Positions 63,491 through 64,000 of a stretch of DNA of 64,000 nucleotides are shown piece by piece. The first letter of the stretch is position 1. Each line of letters begins with the position of its first letter. Made by a program: the position numbers and the translations under genes. This DNA is from Numida meleagris (taxonomy: Eukaryota; Chordata; Aves; Galliformes; Numididae): assembly GCF_002078875.1 (NCBI RefSeq), contig NC_034419.1, positions 17,081,090 through 17,145,089 on the forward strand, read 5' to 3'. The notes below the pieces were generated by a model, which was not told where the DNA came from, did not search any database, and worked only from the letters and a program-made list of their open reading frames with translations.

Positions 63491-64000
63491 GGGAGTCCAA
63501 GCAGATGACATCAATCAGTCTTCCCTTGTTGACTGATGCAGTCATGCCATCATAGAAGGCCACTAGATTGGTAAGGTTTCACTAACTTTACTGTTTTGGT
63601 GATAGAGTAATGCACAGCTCTTTGTCTTCTTTCTGCTGCACTTTATACATGAATACAATCTTGAAGAATTGTTATTCTTTTAAACAGTTGTAATAGATGT
63701 AGGAAACAAGATTATTACGTACTCTCAGAGTATATTAGTGCTCAATTTATCAATTATTAAATGCGGAATTAACAGATGTAATGAATGGAAACACTTATCT
63801 CCATGTTTACTATCCTGGTAGGCCGTATTAAGAGAGAAGCTATTTTGATGAAAGTGAACTCTCGAAACTCCTGTGGACCAATACATGAATGAGCACGAAG
63901 TGGCACACAGTGAACTGCTGGCTGGCTGCTGCTTTCTGAGTGACAGCGGAGGTGGGGTGAGGGATGGAAAGCGGAGAATGAGTTACGCTGAGAGTGATTT
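63491..64000. other. Unassigned non-coding sequence to window end
   Basis: No reading frame or repeat is recognised. The last 100 bases become somewhat richer in G and C, with purine-rich words such as GGAGGTGGGGTGAGGG. This could be the edge of something that continues beyond the window. Confidence 0.5.

Noticed and set aside
1..64000. CRISPR arrays, bacterial operons, phage or plasmid features
   Set aside because: Nothing in composition, gene density or repeat structure suggests prokaryotic DNA. The repeats are those of a bird genome.
1..64000. tRNA, rRNA, spliceosomal RNA or well-known microRNA genes
   Set aside because: I looked for familiar signatures such as tRNA A/B boxes, U6-type starts and common microRNA seeds in hairpins and saw none that held up. 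A covariance-model search could still find diverged ones.

Overview
The window looks like nuclear DNA from a bird. It is visibly AT-rich and poor in CpG, has no bacterial-style gene packing, and has no open reading frame that I recognise as a host protein. The avian call rests on its repeats. There are four short remnants with the typical CR1 LINE 3' end (near 7.45, 17.4, 41.0 and 63.4 kb). One solo LTR (46,084-46,634) matches my memory of a widespread avian ERVL-like family and still has a matching 5-bp target duplication. I cannot name the species or chromosome.

Layout: 1-7.4 kb is unassigned non-coding sequence ending in a TA-rich patch. From 7.4 to 9.0 kb there is a minus-strand cluster of LINE debris: a CR1 3' end and, to its right, two blocks of an older CR1/L3-type ORF2. 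These blocks carry a frameshifted, stop-containing reverse transcriptase whose motif A has lost its aspartate. From 9 to 46 kb the sequence is mostly unique and non-coding, with simple repeats, two more CR1 ends, a three-copy 27/28-bp tandem repeat (23,988-24,070) whose every copy ends in a splice-acceptor-like motif, and a GC-richer block at 27.1-27.9 kb beside a T24 run. The solo LTR follows at 46.1-46.6 kb. The remainder to 64 kb is again mostly unique sequence, with a GC-richer block at 61.4-61.8 kb and a CR1 end at 63.4 kb.

No complete gene, tRNA, rRNA, known microRNA or CpG island could be supported. The longest frames (169 and 165 codons) have no recognisable domains and are about what chance allows in this much DNA. 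The window is therefore most likely intergenic or a large intron. A few stretches with splice-site-like signals are listed as weak exon candidates only. I found no convincing new biological system. The items most worth a check are the triplicated acceptor motif, the solo LTR as a possible regulatory donor, the T24-flanked GC-rich block as a possible retrocopy, and two weak minus-strand exon candidates. Family names come from memory of consensus sequences, because no database search was possible.
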